Assembly: GCA_913056365.1 (NCBI GenBank) | Contig: CAJXLT010000006.1 | Location: forward strand, 1-64,000 | DNA length: 64,000 bases | Direction: 5' to 3' | From: an uncultured Paenibacillaceae bacterium | Lineage (GTDB): Bacteria; Bacillota; Bacilli; Paenibacillales; K13 | Shown here: one piece after another, positions 34,156 to 43,213 of the stretch | How positions within the stretch are numbered: position 1 is the stretch's first letter | How the letters are laid out: each line of letters starts with the position of its first letter | Position numbers and translations under genes: made by a program | The notes under the pieces: model-generated | What the model saw: the letters and a program-made list of their open reading frames with translations, nothing else | Told to the model about the DNA's origin: nothing | The model's database searches: none

Positions 34156-34345
34156 TTGATGCGAAAGTGCAGGCATTGAACCAGCTAAAAGGATAAATTG
34201 GTGAATTTCATGCGAATCTGCATCTTTCTATACGGGAATACGTGGTTACAGATTAATGTTAACAAAAAACATGTATGATCGCAGGTATTTTGGAATTAGG
34301 CACGTTTTACGAGCATCGTTCCTGTACAATTGCATCTTTTTTGTG
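34156..34345 (+). repeat. Three-motif intergenic repeat, copy 3
   Basis: TGCGAAAGTGCAG from 34160, TGCGAATCTGCATCTTT from 34211, GATCGCAGGTATTT (GCAGG from 34281) and CCTGTACAATTGCATCTTTT from 34321. Motif spacing of 51 and 110 matches copy 1 exactly. It lies between the convergent kdgA and gltB genes. Confidence 0.75.
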
Positions 34346-34423
34346 TACCGCGTGCATTTTTATTTTTTTCATTTCCCGATTAGGGTATGTACATCATGCG
34401 TTGCGTGCGATCATCGAACTGGC

Positions 34424-34466
34424 ATGAAAAAAGCCGCCTGCCAGTCATAGGACTAGCAAGCGGCTT
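34424..34466 (-). terminator. Terminator of gltB
   Basis: On the minus strand AAGCCGCTTGCTAGTC pairs with GACTGGCAGGCGGCTT, followed by TTTTTC. Confidence 0.9.
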
Positions 34467-34509
34467 CCTTATATCGCGTTTGTTCTAGGCGATCGTGCAT
34501 CAATATTGC

Positions 34510-37500
34510 TTATTCCGTAGCGACGGATTGGTCGGCTTGCATCGTAACCGGTGCGATGCGCACGAAGTTGGCATCGAGGTCTGCAAGCAGAGCGGAAATC
34601 TCTGCTGCGGCTTCTGCTTGTCCGGACAGCTCCAGCTCGTCACGGTAGATGCCAAGCAGCTCGTTCAAGTCTGTGCGAGCTTGCTCGTCGAGCGCTTCGA
34701 TGTCGACGTGTGCGCCCTTCGCAATACGGCGCTCGATCGCAGCTTGATCCAAGCCCATGCCCGGCACGAGGCGCTGATAGATGACGCCGCCGGTCATACC
34801 GGCACAGATCCATGGACCCGGATCGCCGAGCACTACAGCGCGACCGTTCGTCATATATTCGAAGGCGAAGCCTTTCAGGTTCGCGCGGGCAGCGATGCCG
34901 CCAAGCTCGTCCTGCAGCGGCGTCTCGATCTCGCCGCCGAAGACGACATCGGCACCGGAGAAGCGGATGCAAGCGCGCGAGTCTGCGTTCCCTTGGATGA
35001 GGAACAATCCCTTCTGCGCGCCATAGCCGAAGGACTTGCCGACCGAGCCGTTCAGGAATGCCTGATTGCTGCCGAGGTCCTTCAGAATGGCAACTTTGCC
35101 GCCGAAGGCCATCTTGCCGACACCGTCCTCAGAGCCGCCGCGCACCCGGATGTTCACGCCGCGTGCATTGAAGGCCCCCAAGCCATTGCCTGGCACAGAG
35201 CCTTCATTCAGCTCAAGCTCCACATCCGGAAGCGTATCGTAGCTGCCGTCGAACCGGTCGCGTACGCGATGGCTCGCGAAGCGCGTGCCGATGATGCGAT
35301 GCTTCGCATCGATGCGCGACCACTTGCGCTCGACCTTGCCGTCGAAGGCGACGGCAGTCGGGAAGTAGTCTTGACCTTCTGCGCCAGCGGCAACATCCAT
35401 AATGTCGGACGTGGAGATGTTCGCCTCCATCGTCGGCACGACGAATTGGATCGGTGCCGGACGGAGCAGGTCACTTAAGTCCATCTGCTCAAGACCAGCT
35501 ACTTGCTTCAGCAGATCAGAACGACCGACCAGATCTTGCGCACTCTGGAAGCCTAGCTTCGCGACAATATCACGAATTTCATCGCCCATGCCGCCGAAGA
35601 GGCGGACAAGTCCTTCTACAGCATTGTCATATACACGCGGCACGAAGCGGCGCAGACCCTTCTCATCCGCTTCTTCCTTGGAATCAATCTGTGTCGCGAT
35701 GCCGACATGGCAAGTGTCCAAGTGGCAGCCGCGGCAAGTCGTGCAACCGATCGCCTGCATGGACAGGCTTCCGAATCCGCAGCGGTTCGCGCCGAGCATC
35801 ATCATCTTCACGACGTCCGCACCGGACTTCATACCGCCGTCTGACCAGATCTCCACTTTGTCACGTAGACCGGCTTCGATTAAGGCAACATGTGCCAGTT
35901 TCGTACCGATCTCTGTCGGCAAGCCGACATGCTGCAAGGAGTGCGTGCGCGCCGCACCAGTGCCGCCGTCAAAGCCCGATAGGGTAATGACGTTCGCCCC
36001 TGCCTTGGCGACGCCGACAGCGATGGTGCCGATGCCCGGCACAACCGGAACCTTGACGATGACCTTCGCTTGGCGGCCGCTCGCTTCCTTGAGCTCGGAT
36101 ATAATCTGCGCCAAGTCTTCGATCGAGTAGATGTCATGGTTGTTCGATGGCGAGATCAGGTCGGAACCAATCGTGGCGTTCCGCGCTTCGGCGATCTTCG
36201 CGGTCACCTTGGAGCCCGGAAGATGTCCGCCTTCACCTGGCTTCGCGCCTTGGCCGATCTTGATTTCCAAGAAGGCTACTGCGTTCGCCAGCTCAACATT
36301 GACGCCGAACCGGCCGGAAGCGACCTGTGCGCCGCGTGTACGCTTGTACTTGCCGAGCATGTCCTTAATTTCGCCGCCCTCGCCGTTCATCGTAACCATG
36401 TTCAGGCGTTCGCCAGCTTCGGCATAAGCGCGGAACGCTACTTCATTCTGCGAACCGAAGGACATCGAAGAGATCAGCATCGGCAGGCTGTGATCGCCAA
36501 TGCTAATATCCACCTGCGAAGGATCAAGCTCCTTCCTTCCATCTGCTTGTGTCTGCTCATAGTCGAATGCTGCCAGATGGCGGATCGAAACCGGGTTCTT
36601 CGCTTCTTCCTCCTGCAGCTTGTCCCGATAATCCGTATAAGGCGCGGAGCCGTCAGCGGCTTCGTTCAACGACTTCCACATGCGCTGGAAGAAGTGGAAG
36701 TTGCGGCCTGCCTTCGCCTTCGGATTGTTGTTATAATCCTCGTAGCGCTTCTCGGCATCCTCTTCCAGCTTGGCGAACGATGTTCCGCCTTGTTCACTGC
36801 CCAAATAATTAACGATATCAAGCACTTCCGCTACTTCCGGATGGAAGCCGATAGAGGAGAAGAACCGAGTGTACCCGCGCAGCTCGTGTGTACCGATCGT
36901 GGAGATCACCTTCTCCAGACCTTTTTGCAATGCTTGCAGCACCTTCTGCGCCGCTTCATGGTCTTCCTTCGCTGCGGCTGTCGCGAACAGCATGTATGGC
37001 GATACAACATCAGCGCCCAAGCCGAACGCAACGGCAATGTCATGCAGATTGCGGATGCCGCCAGAGCGCAGGACGATGCCTGCTTGACGACGCAGATTGT
37101 CACCGAGAGCGATCTTCTCGTTCTTAAGCGCGATATCGATCTTGGACACGGCGAGATGCGGGTCCAGCCACAGCCGATCATCGGCGTGCACACCGGCATC
37201 GTCGAGAACAACGAGCATAGCGCCAGCTCGAACAGCTTGAATTGCCTGCTCAGCAAGCTGCTCTAAGGCTTCCTGCAAGCTCGTGCCGCGCTTGCGATAC
37301 AGCGGCAGCTTGGCGACGGCGTTGTCTCCTTGCGCGGCGAATTGGGCAACTAGCTGTTCGTACGATAGCTGACCAAGCGCTTCATAGCTTCCAGTACCAA
37401 GCGTGCCTTCGAGCACAAGTGGGGCAGTCAGCTCTAAGCGTAACCGATCATCAACCTTGCCATATATCGATGGGCGAGGACCGACTACAACACGGGTAGA

Positions 37501-39069
37501 GAAGTGCTCCATCTCACGGTCCCGGTCAATGGCGGGATTCGTCACGACCGCAACGCTTTCTTTGATGAAATCAGGAATGTTCTGACGCTCCCAATGAATG
37601 GCAGCGAGCGGTCCGTCATGGCCAAGCGAACGTATCGGTTCAGCACCAGTCTTCGCCATGTTCTCGATCAATTGGATGCCTTCGCGATCCCAGCCGAATG
37701 CGCTGTACATCGCATCCGTCGGTTGGAAATCTTCCTCGGCTGACGAAGCAGCGGCAAGCGCCTTCTCCTCAATAGCATGATCCAGATGCTTGCGCATACC
37801 GTCCAAGCCAAGATTGCGGGCAGCGGCGCGCTCTAGCACTTGCGTCTGAAGCTCCGTATATGGCACTACTTGCACATGCTCGCCCGGTGTCAGCACGACA
37901 CCGACCTTCTCACCTGGAGCAATAGGCTTCGGCTCGGCGACCATATCGCCAACGGTAATAACGCCTTGCTCAGAGGAGAAGTAAAGGGAAGTGACGCTCT
38001 CTACAATCCACAGCGGACGCAAGCCGAGCGCGTCTACGCTGAATACGCACTCGTTGGCGTAGCGGGAGACAATCGCCGCAGGCCCTTGGGCATAATGACC
38101 CCACATCTGACGATAATACACATATAAGTCCTGAAGCTCTGGACGAAACGCCTTCATTTCGTTAATGATCGGCGGGAATACAACCTCCATCGCTTCGAAC
38201 AGCGACAAGCCGAAGCGATGAATGAATGTCTCGATCGTGCGGTTCATATCCTGCGAATCACTGCCGCCGTCTACGAGCGGCACGCCGACCATATCCGCTT
38301 CGTAGCGCATTTTCTTGATCGTATTGATCTCACCGTTGTGACCGAGCAGCGAGAACGGCTGCACACGGAAGAAATTGGACAGCGTATTCGTCGAATAGCG
38401 GTTATGCCCGATCGTCACCTGTGCGGCGAACAATTCGTCCTGTGTATCTAAGAAATACTTAGGCAATATGCTTGCAGAGCCCATTACTTTGTAAGCAGCG
38501 GTAAAGGTGCTCATCGAGGCGACATGGACAACGTACTTCGATTCGATCGCGACATGCAACTCGAACAGATGGTCGTTCGCATTCACTTCGCCCTTCTCGA
38601 CTAATCCGGCGATCTGCCAAAATGTCGGCTCATCATTGCGCGCGTTCAGACCGAGTACGTTGTTGTCTACTGCATTTTCCTGCTCGATAATGATAGAAAT
38701 ACCGGCATGCTGCAGCATCTCACGGATACTTGCCTGCATCGCTTCGACAGTTACGTCCAGCTTGCGCGGAATGAAGATATGACCGACGAAGAAGCGCTCA
38801 TCATAGGCTAGCTTGCCGTCTGCCTGTTGTTCGTTCAGGCGTTTCTCCCACAGTGCTCGTGGAATATCTGTCAAGATCCCGCACCCGTCTCCTTCACCGT
38901 CGATGAAACCCGAGCGGTGCTCCATCTTGACGAGTGCTTCGATCGTCTTGTTCACATTATCCCGAGAGGGATGTCCGTTCTTCTCCATAATACATATGAC
39001 GCCGCAGCTATCGTGCTCCTCCTGCGTCAAGTTTACAAATTTGCCTTCATTCAACATTGATTCTCTCAT
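34510..39069 (-). CDS. gltB: Glutamate synthase, large subunit
   Basis: Makes glutamate from glutamine and 2-oxoglutarate. The 1519-residue product has all four regions in order: an N-terminal class II glutaminase whose nucleophile Cys22 is exposed by removal of a short propeptide (HDSCGVICIM), the central domain, the FMN-binding synthase barrel (GEGGEIKDMLGKYKRTRGAQ, GGTGAARTHSLQHVGLPTE) with 3Fe-4S cysteines in GCTTCRGCHLDTCHVG, and the C-terminal beta-helix (GDPGPWICAGMTGGVIYQR). ATG 39069 is the first start after a strong AAGGAGGTGG, which is 21 bases away and separated by a small hairpin. The NADPH-binding small subunit GltD is not adjacent. The gene is monocistronic with its own terminator. 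Confidence 0.96.
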   Translation of the reverse strand: MRESMLNEGKFVNLTQEEHDSCGVICIMEKNGHPSRDNVNKTIEALVKMEHRSGFIDGEGDGCGILTDIPRALWEKRLNEQQADGKLAYDERFFVGHIFIPRKLDVTVEAMQASIREMLQHAGISIIIEQENAVDNNVLGLNARNDEPTFWQIAGLVEKGEVNANDHLFELHVAIESKYVVHVASMSTFTAAYKVMGSASILPKYFLDTQDELFAAQVTIGHNRYSTNTLSNFFRVQPFSLLGHNGEINTIKKMRYEADMVGVPLVDGGSDSQDMNRTIETFIHRFGLSLFEAMEVVFPPIINEMKAFRPELQDLYVYYRQMWGHYAQGPAAIVSRYANECVFSVDALGLRPLWIVESVTSLYFSSEQGVITVGDMVAEPKPIAPGEKVGVVLTPGEHVQVVPYTELQTQVLERAAARNLGLDGMRKHLDHAIEEKALAAASSAEEDFQPTDAMYSAFGWDREGIQLIENMAKTGAEPIRSLGHDGPLAAIHWERQNIPDFIKESVAVVTNPAIDRDREMEHFSTRVVVGPRPSIYGKVDDRLRLELTAPLVLEGTLGTGSYEALGQLSYEQLVAQFAAQGDNAVAKLPLYRKRGTSLQEALEQLAEQAIQAVRAGAMLVVLDDAGVHADDRLWLDPHLAVSKIDIALKNEKIALGDNLRRQAGIVLRSGGIRNLHDIAVAFGLGADVVSPYMLFATAAAKEDHEAAQKVLQALQKGLEKVISTIGTHELRGYTRFFSSIGFHPEVAEVLDIVNYLGSEQGGTSFAKLEEDAEKRYEDYNNNPKAKAGRNFHFFQRMWKSLNEAADGSAPYTDYRDKLQEEEAKNPVSIRHLAAFDYEQTQADGRKELDPSQVDISIGDHSLPMLISSMSFGSQNEVAFRAYAEAGERLNMVTMNGEGGEIKDMLGKYKRTRGAQVASGRFGVNVELANAVAFLEIKIGQGAKPGEGGHLPGSKVTAKIAEARNATIGSDLISPSNNHDIYSIEDLAQIISELKEASGRQAKVIVKVPVVPGIGTIAVGVAKAGANVITLSGFDGGTGAARTHSLQHVGLPTEIGTKLAHVALIEAGLRDKVEIWSDGGMKSGADVVKMMMLGANRCGFGSLSMQAIGCTTCRGCHLDTCHVGIATQIDSKEEADEKGLRRFVPRVYDNAVEGLVRLFGGMGDEIRDIVAKLGFQSAQDLVGRSDLLKQVAGLEQMDLSDLLRPAPIQFVVPTMEANISTSDIMDVAAGAEGQDYFPTAVAFDGKVERKWSRIDAKHRIIGTRFASHRVRDRFDGSYDTLPDVELELNEGSVPGNGLGAFNARGVNIRVRGGSEDGVGKMAFGGKVAILKDLGSNQAFLNGSVGKSFGYGAQKGLFLIQGNADSRACIRFSGADVVFGGEIETPLQDELGGIAARANLKGFAFEYMTNGRAVVLGDPGPWICAGMTGGVIYQRLVPGMGLDQAAIERRIAKGAHVDIEALDEQARTDLNELLGIYRDELELSGQAEAAAEISALLADLDANFVRIAPVTMQADQSVATE

Positions 39070-39075
39070 GTTGAG

Positions 39076-39103
39076 GGTCAGAATAACTGACCTCCACCTC
39101 CTT
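39076..39103 (-). promoter_or_regulatory. gltB: Ribosome site separated from gltB start by a hairpin
   Basis: Reading leftward: AAGGAGGTGGA, then the perfect inverted repeat GGTCAG-ttatt-CTGACC (39092-39076), then CTCAAC and ATG 39069. Unfolded, the Shine-Dalgarno is too far from the ATG; folding the 17-base hairpin would shorten the gap to about 10 bases. This could make initiation depend on structure or on a protein binding the repeat. Confidence 0.5.
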
Positions 39104-39224
39104 CTGTCATCACTCAAAGTGCCGATCCTACCGAAATGGCAATCATGCATAATTATGCATATAGGCGAACGAGGAAATCATTCGCAAACGATCGCATCAC
39201 GAACAGAGTGACTCTAGAATACCA

Positions 39225-39274
39225 TGAAAATAAAAAGCTTACAACATCCGAATGATGGTTCGGAGCATTGTAAG
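39225..39274 (-). terminator. Terminator of hemL
   Basis: On the minus strand CTTACAATGCTCCGAA pairs with TTCGGATGTTGTAAG around CCATCA, then CTTTTTATTTT. A second small hairpin, CTGACAC-cct-GTGTCAG, lies just before it. This also fills the gap upstream of gltB. Confidence 0.85.
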
Positions 39275-39308
39275 CGCTAACGCTGACACAGGGTGTCAGA
39301 TTGGATAT

Positions 39309-40637
39309 TTATAGTTTTGTATGCATATTAAAATATTTTTTCGCGGCGATAAGTGTTTCTTTTATATCTGCTTCTGTATGCGCAAGTGTTAAGAACCATG
39401 CCTCATATTTGGAAGGTGCAAGACAGATGCCCGCATGCAACATACTGCGGAAGAAGGCGGCGAATTGCTCGCTGTCGGTGTCCTGTGCTTCCGTATAGTT
39501 CGTAACCGGATGGTCGCAGAAGTGCGTGGAGAATGCGCCGCCGATCCGATTCACCGTAAGTGGAATGCCGCTCGCCTGCGCCAATTCAGCAAGCCCGTCG
39601 CTCAGCATTCCCGCCAGCCGCTCCATTGTGTCATATCCGCCTGGCTTGGCCAATTCATCCAAGCAGGCAAGTCCGCACAGCATGGAGGCTGGATTGCCTG
39701 CCATCGTGCCCGCTTGATAGGCAGGGCCGAGTGGTGCTACTTGCTCCATAATCTCATCGCGTCCGCCATATGCGCCAATCGGCAGTCCGCCGCCGATTAT
39801 CTTGCCTAATGCGGTAAGGTCTGGTGCGATCGCGGCATGGTCGTCGAACATCCGGTAATTCTGAGCGCCGCCGTAATGGAAGCGGAAGCCTGTAATGACT
39901 TCATCATAGATGACGAGCGAGCCGTTGTCTCGTGTCAACCGGCATAGCTGCTCCAGGTAGCCCGGCTTAGGAGCGACCATCCCGAAGTTGCCGACGATCG
40001 GCTCAATCATGACAGCTGCTACATCATCGCCCCATCGTTCCAGTGCAGCTTGCAGTGCTTTCACATCATTATAGGGAACCGTAATGACCTCGTGGGCGAT
40101 GCTGACGGGAATGCCGGCACTGTCGGGAATACCCAAGGTGGAAGGACCGGAGCCAGCCGCCACGAGCACAAGATCAGAATGACCGTGATAGCAGCCGGCG
40201 AACTTGATTATCTTGGCGCGTCCGGTATAGGCGCGAGCGACACGGATCGTCGTCATGACCGCCTCGGTTCCCGAGTTGACGAATCGCACCTTGTCGAGCG
40301 ACGGGATCGCTGCCTTCAGCTTGCGGGCGAAGGCAATCTCCCATTCAGTCGGTGTGCCGAGCAAGGTGCCGTTCGCTGCAGCCGTTGACAGTGCCTCTGC
40401 AATTGCGGGGTGGGCGTGACCAAGAATGATTGGACCGTATGCGGCCAAATAATCAATATAGCGGTTCCCGTCCTCATCCCAGAAGTAAGCACCCTGTCCG
40501 CGCTTCATGAATACGGGCGCGCCGCCGCCCACAGCCTTGAACGAGCGTGAAGGGCTATTCACACCTCCGACAATGTGCTTCAGTGCCTCGTTGTACAGTT
40601 GTTCCGATCTGCTTCGTGAAGGTTGATTGATGGTCAT
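39309..40637 (-). CDS. hemL: Glutamate-1-semialdehyde 2,1-aminomutase
   Basis: Converts glutamate-1-semialdehyde to 5-aminolevulinate in the C5 haem pathway, using PLP. The 442-residue class III aminotransferase shows [73 protein letters not shown] and the PLP lysine in [27 protein letters not shown] lies 10 bases before ATG 40637; the open frame extends 82 codons further without support. It is apart from any hemAXCDB operon, which suggests a second, solo copy of the kind common in Paenibacillaceae and Bacillus (GsaB). It lies downstream of the LCP gene but behind that gene's terminator. Confidence 0.94.
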   Translation of the reverse strand: MTINQPSRSRSEQLYNEALKHIVGGVNSPSRSFKAVGGGAPVFMKRGQGAYFWDEDGNRYIDYLAAYGPIILGHAHPAIAEALSTAAANGTLLGTPTEWEIAFARKLKAAIPSLDKVRFVNSGTEAVMTTIRVARAYTGRAKIIKFAGCYHGHSDLVLVAAGSGPSTLGIPDSAGIPVSIAHEVITVPYNDVKALQAALERWGDDVAAVMIEPIVGNFGMVAPKPGYLEQLCRLTRDNGSLVIYDEVITGFRFHYGGAQNYRMFDDHAAIAPDLTALGKIIGGGLPIGAYGGRDEIMEQVAPLGPAYQAGTMAGNPASMLCGLACLDELAKPGGYDTMERLAGMLSDGLAELAQASGIPLTVNRIGGAFSTHFCDHPVTNYTEAQDTDSEQFAAFFRSMLHAGICLAPSKYEAWFLTLAHTEADIKETLIAAKKYFNMHTKL

Positions 40638-40676
40638 AGTTTGCTTGCCCCTCCCAGTGATAAGTTGAATGGTAAC

Positions 40677-40698
40677 TTTAACGGACATGAGTGACCGT
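40677..40698. repeat. Dispersed 22-bp palindromic unit, solitary copy
   Basis: TTTAACGGACATGAGTGACCGT, 20 of 22 bases identical to the unit at 58544-58565 in the array behind the transglutaminase gene. It lies 40 bases upstream of the hemL start. Confidence 0.65.
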
Positions 40699-40736
40699 GT
40701 TGAGCAGGCAAATTCACATCGGGCAATGCCTGTCAA

Positions 40737-40789
40737 AAACACGCAAACCGCTAGCCACAGCCTTGTTGAACAAAGCTTAGTCAGCGGTT
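40737..40789 (-). terminator. Terminator of the LCP gene
   Basis: On the minus strand AACCGCT (40789-40783) and AGCGGTT (40752-40746) close a long imperfect stem with an inner AGCTTTGTT/AACAAGGCT pairing, followed by TGCGTGTTTTTG. A separate imperfect inverted repeat of ATATAGGTG elements spans 40797-40890. Confidence 0.6.
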
Positions 40790-40899
40790 CACGTACCATA
40801 TAGGTGAAGCTAACGAGGTGATACGCAGGCAAGAATGTACGCGGATGTTGTAGAAGCGACTCGGCTGCCTCACCTAGTTCCACCTATATAGATTTCACT

Positions 40900-41955
40900 T
40901 TAATTCTCTGTTGCTTGATTCGTGTCCGATTCAACGGATTGTCCCGATTCGCTCCTGTCAGCTGTCGCAGGTTCATGGAGCTTCTGCGCTTCGGCGAATT
41001 TCTCCTCGACGTACTGCTGTACAGCAGGTGGATTGGAAGTGATGACAGAGGAACCGCCAATCACTTCCTCGCGAAGCAGATCAAGCGGCGGCAGCTGAGC
41101 AGTAACGATTGCGCTCATATTCGTGCTTTTGCCCACGTTGCCAAGGCTCCACATATCCTGCAGGGACAAGTTTGTCTCGATGAAAGGCTCGATCTCCTTC
41201 AAAGTGTTAGGCAGCTTCAGGATAGAAGAGAACGATTGCATCTTCTTCGCTACCGCGGTCAGGAACTTACGCTGTCTCTCCGTACGGGCATAGTCCGATA
41301 ACGCATCGTGACGGAAGCGCACATACTGCAAAGCTGTGTGACCGTCCATATGCTGCTGGCCCTGCTTCAAGTTAATGTCGTATTCCGGACCGTCTGCACG
41401 AGATGTGTAATACATATCCTTCTCTACATAATAATTAATACCGTCGATGGCGTCGATCAGTTCAACGAATCCTTGGAAATCTACATAAATATAATATTGC
41501 ACGGGAATGTCCAACCACTCACTGACCGTACGCATGGCCAGATCAGGTCCGCCATAAGCTAGTGCTGCATTAATGCGCTCCATACCATGCTCTGGAATGG
41601 ATACATAACTGTCTCGCAGAATAGACAGCAGATGGGCTTGCTTCGTTACGGGATCAAGCGAAGCGATCATCATCGTATCCGAACGCGGTGCTTCGCCTTC
41701 GGCTAAGCCTCGGGAATCGCCGCCTAGCAGCAGCACATTGACACGCTCTGTTCCGTCCCATTCTGGCGGCTCGTTCTTGTCTGCATCTGTCTGTTCCTCT
41801 TCAAACTGCTTGAAGGGGGAATCATCATTCCCAGACTGAATATTATTGCCGAATGCCAGTATCGAATAGACATAGTAACCGATCCAGAGCACGAGTGCGA
41901 GCACAAGCACCAGACCTGCCCATAGGAGGCGTTTTTTTGTAATGAAGGTGTTCAT
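40900..41955 (-). CDS. LytR-CpsA-Psr (LCP) family cell-wall polymer transferase
   Basis: Attaches teichoic acid or capsular polymers from a lipid carrier to peptidoglycan on the outer face of the membrane. The 351-residue product has a short cytoplasmic basic end, one transmembrane segment (about 10-33) and an extracellular LCP domain with VNVLLLGGDSRG, RSDTMMIASLDP, LSILRDSYVSIPEHGMERINAAL and QYVRFRHDALSDYARTERQRKFL, including the conserved Arg and Asp residues that hold the pyrophosphate lipid. A Ser/Thr/Glu-rich tail follows. AAAGGAAAAGAG precedes ATG 41955. It is a single gene, divergent from the ABC exporter at 42077. Confidence 0.93.
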   Translation of the reverse strand: MNTFITKKRLLWAGLVLVLALVLWIGYYVYSILAFGNNIQSGNDDSPFKQFEEEQTDADKNEPPEWDGTERVNVLLLGGDSRGLAEGEAPRSDTMMIASLDPVTKQAHLLSILRDSYVSIPEHGMERINAALAYGGPDLAMRTVSEWLDIPVQYYIYVDFQGFVELIDAIDGINYYVEKDMYYTSRADGPEYDINLKQGQQHMDGHTALQYVRFRHDALSDYARTERQRKFLTAVAKKMQSFSSILKLPNTLKEIEPFIETNLSLQDMWSLGNVGKSTNMSAIVTAQLPPLDLLREEVIGGSSVITSNPPAVQQYVEEKFAEAQKLHEPATADRSESGQSVESDTNQATEN

Positions 41956-42076
41956 TCGTTCTCTTTTCCTTTCAGGTAGCATCGTGTATGATTAGGTTTA
42001 GTTTAGCGAAAATAAGCGTCGACAGCAAATAAGTCCGGCGAAAACAAATTAACAGACAAGGAAGGCTTTGGAGAGA

Positions 42077-43213
42077 ATGAGAGAGAATATGCTGGCGATG
42101 GATGTTAGAGAGCTGCGGAAGGAGTTCCGCGTTCAGCGAAATAGAGAAGGTTTGGGCGGTGCGCTGAAGGACTTATTCAAGCGTGAATACAATACAGTGC
42201 GAGCAGTTAAGGATATCTCGTTCCAAATTCCGAAAGGTGAGATATGCGGCTACATCGGCGAGAACGGAGCGGGCAAATCTACTACGATTAAGATGTTGAC
42301 CGGGATTCTCGTGCCCACATCGGGACAGCTGCTGGTGAACGGGATGGTTCCACATAAGGAACGGGAAAAGTTTGTCCGCGGCATCGGCGTCGTCTTCGGG
42401 CAGCGCAGCCAGCTATGGTGGGATATCGGGGTCATCGAGTCGTTCCATCTGCTGCGCAAGGTGTACCGTGTGCCGATGGAGGAATTCAAGCCGCGCTTTG
42501 ACGAGCTGGTTGAACGGTTGAAGCTGGCCGAGCTGCTGAATCGTCCGGTGCGCAAGCTGAGTCTCGGTCAGCGGATGCGCTGTGAGCTGGCAGCCTCGCT
42601 GCTTCATAACCCGTCGATTGTCTTCTTGGATGAGCCGACGATCGGCTTGGACATTGTAGTGAAGTCGGAGATTCGTGAGTTTCTGAAGGAGATGAATCAG
42701 AAGTACGAGACGACGATTTTGCTGACGACGCATGACTTGCAGGATATTGAGGCGCTGTGCTCCCGCGTCATTATGCTCGATGACGGCAATATCATCTATG
42801 ACGGCGGTCTCGAGGAGCTGAAGACCCGCTGGGGCAAGGGCAAGGAAGCGCTGTTCCAATTCGCCGAGACGGTGACGATCGGGCAGCTGGAGCAGCTGAC
42901 AGCCGGTCTTCCGGTGCGCTGGAAGCAGGAGAATGAGCTGACTGCGCGCGTATTCGTGCCGCAGGAGCGGGCGAATATATCGGAGGTGCTCGCTCGTCTC
43001 GTCTCAGAGGGAGGCTTGCACATTCTCGATATTAAGCTGTTCGAGACCGGAACGGATGAAATTGTGCGCGAGATTTACCAATCCGGCTCTGCGGAACAAC
43101 GTGGTGACGCCGAACGAGGCGGAGCAGCGGCTGTGAAGCCGACCGAGACGGCAGGTAGTAAGCAGAGCGCGGAACAGGCTGCGGAGAAAGAAGGCGTATC
43201 TGCAGATGCTTAA
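42077..43213 (+). CDS. ABC-2 exporter 1, ATP-binding protein
   Basis: ATPase of an export-type ABC system of the family paired with 'ABC2_membrane_6' permeases. Walker A is GENGAGKS (about 61-68), followed by a Q-loop region VVFGQRSQLWWDI, the signature LSLGQRMR and Walker B IVFLDEPTIGLD, then the switch His in LTTHD. The 378-residue product has an extra N-terminal stretch EFRVQRNREGLGGALKDLF typical of this subfamily and an Ala/Glu-rich tail of about 40 residues. ATG 42077 was preferred over an upstream TTG that abuts the AAGGAAGG ribosome site. It overlaps the first permease by 8 bases, so the three genes are translationally coupled. Substrate unknown. Confidence 0.9.
   Translation: MRENMLAMDVRELRKEFRVQRNREGLGGALKDLFKREYNTVRAVKDISFQIPKGEICGYIGENGAGKSTTIKMLTGILVPTSGQLLVNGMVPHKEREKFVRGIGVVFGQRSQLWWDIGVIESFHLLRKVYRVPMEEFKPRFDELVERLKLAELLNRPVRKLSLGQRMRCELAASLLHNPSIVFLDEPTIGLDIVVKSEIREFLKEMNQKYETTILLTTHDLQDIEALCSRVIMLDDGNIIYDGGLEELKTRWGKGKEALFQFAETVTIGQLEQLTAGLPVRWKQENELTARVFVPQERANISEVLARLVSEGGLHILDIKLFETGTDEIVREIYQSGSAEQRGDAERGGAAAVKPTETAGSKQSAEQAAEKEGVSADA

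Noticed and set aside
33767-34179. Overlapping long frames on both strands in the C/T-rich tract
   Set aside because: They result from the low frequency of stop codons in G-poor repeats; none has a ribosome site.
34495-39211. Many long plus-strand frames inside gltB
   Set aside because: Antisense shadows of a high-GC-third-position gene; the minus-strand product is a complete glutamate synthase.
40797-40890. ATATAGGTG inverted elements between hemL and the LCP gene as a T-box riboswitch
   Set aside because: The GGTG words recall a T-box, but there is no AGGGTGGNACCGCG antiterminator and hemL is not a known T-box target; treated as an imperfect inverted repeat.
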